NCBI RefSeq assembly: GCF_000494755.1
Contig: NC_022657.1
Coordinates: forward strand, 1,375,501 to 1,439,500
Reading direction: 5' to 3'
From: Amorphoplanes friuliensis DSM 7358
Lineage (GTDB): Bacteria > Actinomycetota > Actinomycetes > Mycobacteriales > Micromonosporaceae
Length of the DNA: 64,000 bases
The notes beneath the pieces are model-generated. The model saw only the letters and a list, made by a program, of their open reading frames with translations. It searched no databases and was not told where the DNA came from. The position numbers were made by a program, and so were the translations under genes. Below, piece by piece: positions 62,428-64,000 of this stretch. Within the stretch, counting starts at the first letter, position 1. Each line of letters starts with the position of its first letter.

Positions 62428-64000
62428 TAACTCTGCGTAGAGCCTTCGTCGTCCCGGTCGTCGCCGCCGCCCGGCCCGTCGGGGGCCTGCTCGGCGGTGT
62501 CACGGGCGACGATGACCTTGCGCAGCTCGGCGGACTTGTAGCCCTTGCGGTTGCGGCCAGCCACCTTCACGTCCACCGACTCGACACCCAACGCGCGGGC
62601 CAGCTCACTCAATGCGTCCTGGGTCAGGGCGGGGTACGCCTGCGGCCACCGCTCGGACAGGGCGGGGGCCGCCTTGTCCCAGTGCTGGCCGTTGGAGGCG
62701 GCCACTTCCAGCAGGTCGGCGAGCAGGTCGCGGGCGGCGGGCAGCTGCTCACCGGTCGCGCCGACCGCACGGCCGTGGCGCAAGGCGATGGCGCGGGCCA
62801 CCATGTCGTCCCACACGTCCAACGGGGGGAACTGCGAGCGGACCGACACCGGGGTGGGCAGGCCGGTCATGCAGCCCCAACCGGCGTCCTGCACGGGCCG
62901 GTAGACGGTGCCGGTGATGCCGCGCTTGTACGCGCCGGTACCGAGGATCATGTCGTTTTCCTGCTGCCCGGCGACCGACAGGCACCACCGGTTGGTGACA
63001 CAGCGGACGATGTTGGGCGGCAGGCTGGTCTTGTCCGGGATCTGCGTGGCCAGGATGATTTCCATGTTCAGCGCCCTGGCCCGCTTGATCAGCCGTTCGG
63101 CGTTGGCGGCGGCCTCGGGGATCGCCGAGAACAGCTCGTGAACCTCGTCGAAGAGCAGCACGACCGGGTGCAGGCCGCTGCCGGACTTACGGGACAGTTC
63201 CGGGGTGACCTTGCCGTGCGGGGCCTCACCGCGCTTCTTCGCGGCCAGGATCCGCCTGCCGCGCTTCTCGGCCTCCCCCAGCGCCCACACCAGGATCGCG
63301 GCGCCCTGCTTGAGGGATTCGTCGTCGACACCGACGACGTAGGTCGAGCAGATCGGCTCCAGGTCGAGGAAGTCGCCAGTGCCCTTGAACTCGGCAATCT
63401 TGTACTCCGCGGTCGGATCCAGCATCCCGACCGCCGCGACCGAGCGGGCCGCGTAGGACTTGCCGGAGCCGGGCTGCCCGCCGATCAGCCACGAACGGGC
63501 GAACAGCTCGCACTTGACCGGGCGTTGCCGTTCGTCGGTGCCGAACTCGAACGGCTCGAACACGCTGGTCACCGCGTTCGGTGCGGCCAGAGACCACTTC
63601 GGCTGGCCCATCTTGGAGGCGGGCTGGTAACCGACCCACAGATCGACCTGACCGGCGTGTTCGGGACCTGCGGCCGGCCACACCTGATCGACGGGCAACC
63701 GCAGCGCTGAGGACAACCGGCCGCGCTGCTCGATCACCTTGACCGCTTCCAGACCTTCGGGCAGGTTCACCCGGGCCAGCCAGCCCGGCCCGTCGCGGTG
63801 GATGCCCGGGTGCACGAACTCCATCGAGTCGAGTTCCTTCATCTGCGACAACCCGAGCCGGGTGAAGGACTTGCGGACCATCTCCGCGGTGAGCTTGGTG
63901 AACTTCGGCCCGTTGGACACCCGGTCGACGAACGGGGTGTCACCGGTCCAGCCGACCCGGGCCAACCCGATCAGCAGGGCGGCGATGACCGCCCACCAGC
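62427..64000 (-). CDS. TraB/FtsK-SpoIIIE-like DNA translocase, partial at the right edge
   Basis: 524 codons are in the window; the N-terminus is beyond base 64000. The visible start (WWAVIAALLIGLARVGW) is the end of a membrane helix. Walker A is WLIGGQPGSGKSYAARS, Walker B VVLLFDEVHELFS, followed by IILATQIPDKTSLPPNIVRCVTNRWCLSV, the FtsK/TraB pattern. The last 130 residues include ALTQDALSELARALGVESVDVKVAGRNRKGYKSAELRKVIV, which looks like the winged-helix gamma domain that reads short DNA repeats. It should move the element as double-stranded DNA between mycelia. The repeat cluster at its 3' end is the likely target. Confidence 0.9.
   Translation of the reverse strand, partial: WWAVIAALLIGLARVGWTGDTPFVDRVSNGPKFTKLTAEMVRKSFTRLGLSQMKELDSMEFVHPGIHRDGPGWLARVNLPEGLEAVKVIEQRGRLSSALRLPVDQVWPAAGPEHAGQVDLWVGYQPASKMGQPKWSLAAPNAVTSVFEPFEFGTDERQRPVKCELFARSWLIGGQPGSGKSYAARSVAAVGMLDPTAEYKIAEFKGTGDFLDLEPICSTYVVGVDDESLKQGAAILVWALGEAEKRGRRILAAKKRGEAPHGKVTPELSRKSGSGLHPVVLLFDEVHELFSAIPEAAANAERLIKRARALNMEIILATQIPDKTSLPPNIVRCVTNRWCLSVAGQQENDMILGTGAYKRGITGTVYRPVQDAGWGCMTGLPTPVSVRSQFPPLDVWDDMVARAIALRHGRAVGATGEQLPAARDLLADLLEVAASNGQHWDKAAPALSERWPQAYPALTQDALSELARALGVESVDVKVAGRNRKGYKSAELRKVIVARDTAEQAPDGPGGGDDRDDEGSTQS

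Larger units (their letters stand above)
52705..64000. mobile_element. Actinomycete integrative and conjugative element (AICE), left part, inserted at tRNA-His
   Basis: From tRNA-His to the right edge the genes follow the AICE pattern: cargo, int, xis, replication genes (helicase-like and prim-pol), methyltransferase, small proteins and a TraB/FtsK translocase. All are on the minus strand in one tightly overlapping array except the cargo gene. Single-protein translocation of double-stranded DNA, rather than a type IV system, is implied by the lone TraB-like gene. The right end, attR and any spread genes are not in the window. Confidence 0.85.

Overview
The window is high-GC actinobacterial DNA. 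Gene content and order (clpS, DUF2017, mec, cysO, cysM, an MBL phosphodiesterase, rph and rdgB in a mycobacterial-like order; ctaD; orn; CopC-CopD; a chemoreceptor) fit Micromonosporaceae, and an Actinoplanes-like organism with motile spores is a reasonable guess. No species can be named from the sequence alone.

Layout. 1-4555: left-edge remnant of a LigD-type repair gene whose ligase motif looks degenerate, an AraC-type regulator, an FAD monooxygenase and cytochrome oxidase subunit I. 4714-8920: a TetR/efflux/NAD-binding unit with three tandem operator palindromes, then a second MFS transporter. 8978-13455: a LuxR-type ATPase regulator upstream of pncB and pncA (NAD salvage). 13752-21604: the conserved clpS to rdgB block, interrupted by an aldo/keto reductase, a small membrane protein and a glycosyltransferase; it carries the CysM/CysO/Mec cysteine pathway. 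21614-25199: an ABC-2 exporter with its regulator and a perfect 20-bp operator, then a propeller-like lipoprotein. 25196-27205: a three-part glycosyltransferase. 27262-34889: a complete histidine-utilisation operon with an M20 amidase where HutG would be expected. 34890-39989: MOSC protein, expansin-like secreted protein, GNAT, tRNA-Leu, HNH nuclease, PadR regulator and two small enzymes. 40012-46887: chemoreceptor, then an ECF sigma factor with a MauE/DsbA/membrane protein/Bcp redox operon, divergent from a CopC-CopD copper protein. 47031-51614: a 1,527-residue membrane-anchored, low-complexity repeat protein followed by two strong hairpins. 51922-52704: oligoribonuclease and tRNA-His.

52705-64000 is one end of an integrative conjugative element of the actinomycete type (AICE) apparently inserted at the 3' end of tRNA-His and running off the right edge. 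It holds a lower-GC membrane-protein cargo gene, a tyrosine integrase, an excisionase, a split replication module (prim-pol plus helicase-like protein), a cytosine DNA methyltransferase, several small proteins and a TraB/FtsK-like DNA translocase. Two short-repeat clusters stand out: twelve copies of GCCGAGAT between rep and xis (candidate replication origin or operator), and seven copies of CCGCTACC (two with one mismatch) ending on the stop codon of the translocase (candidate clt transfer site). These are the best candidates for undescribed biology here, together with the giant repeat protein and a sulfur-carrier protein whose diglycine is followed by 28 extra residues.

Functions come from motif recognition by eye; no database search was possible. 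Start codons were chosen from ribosome-binding sites, overlaps and family lengths.
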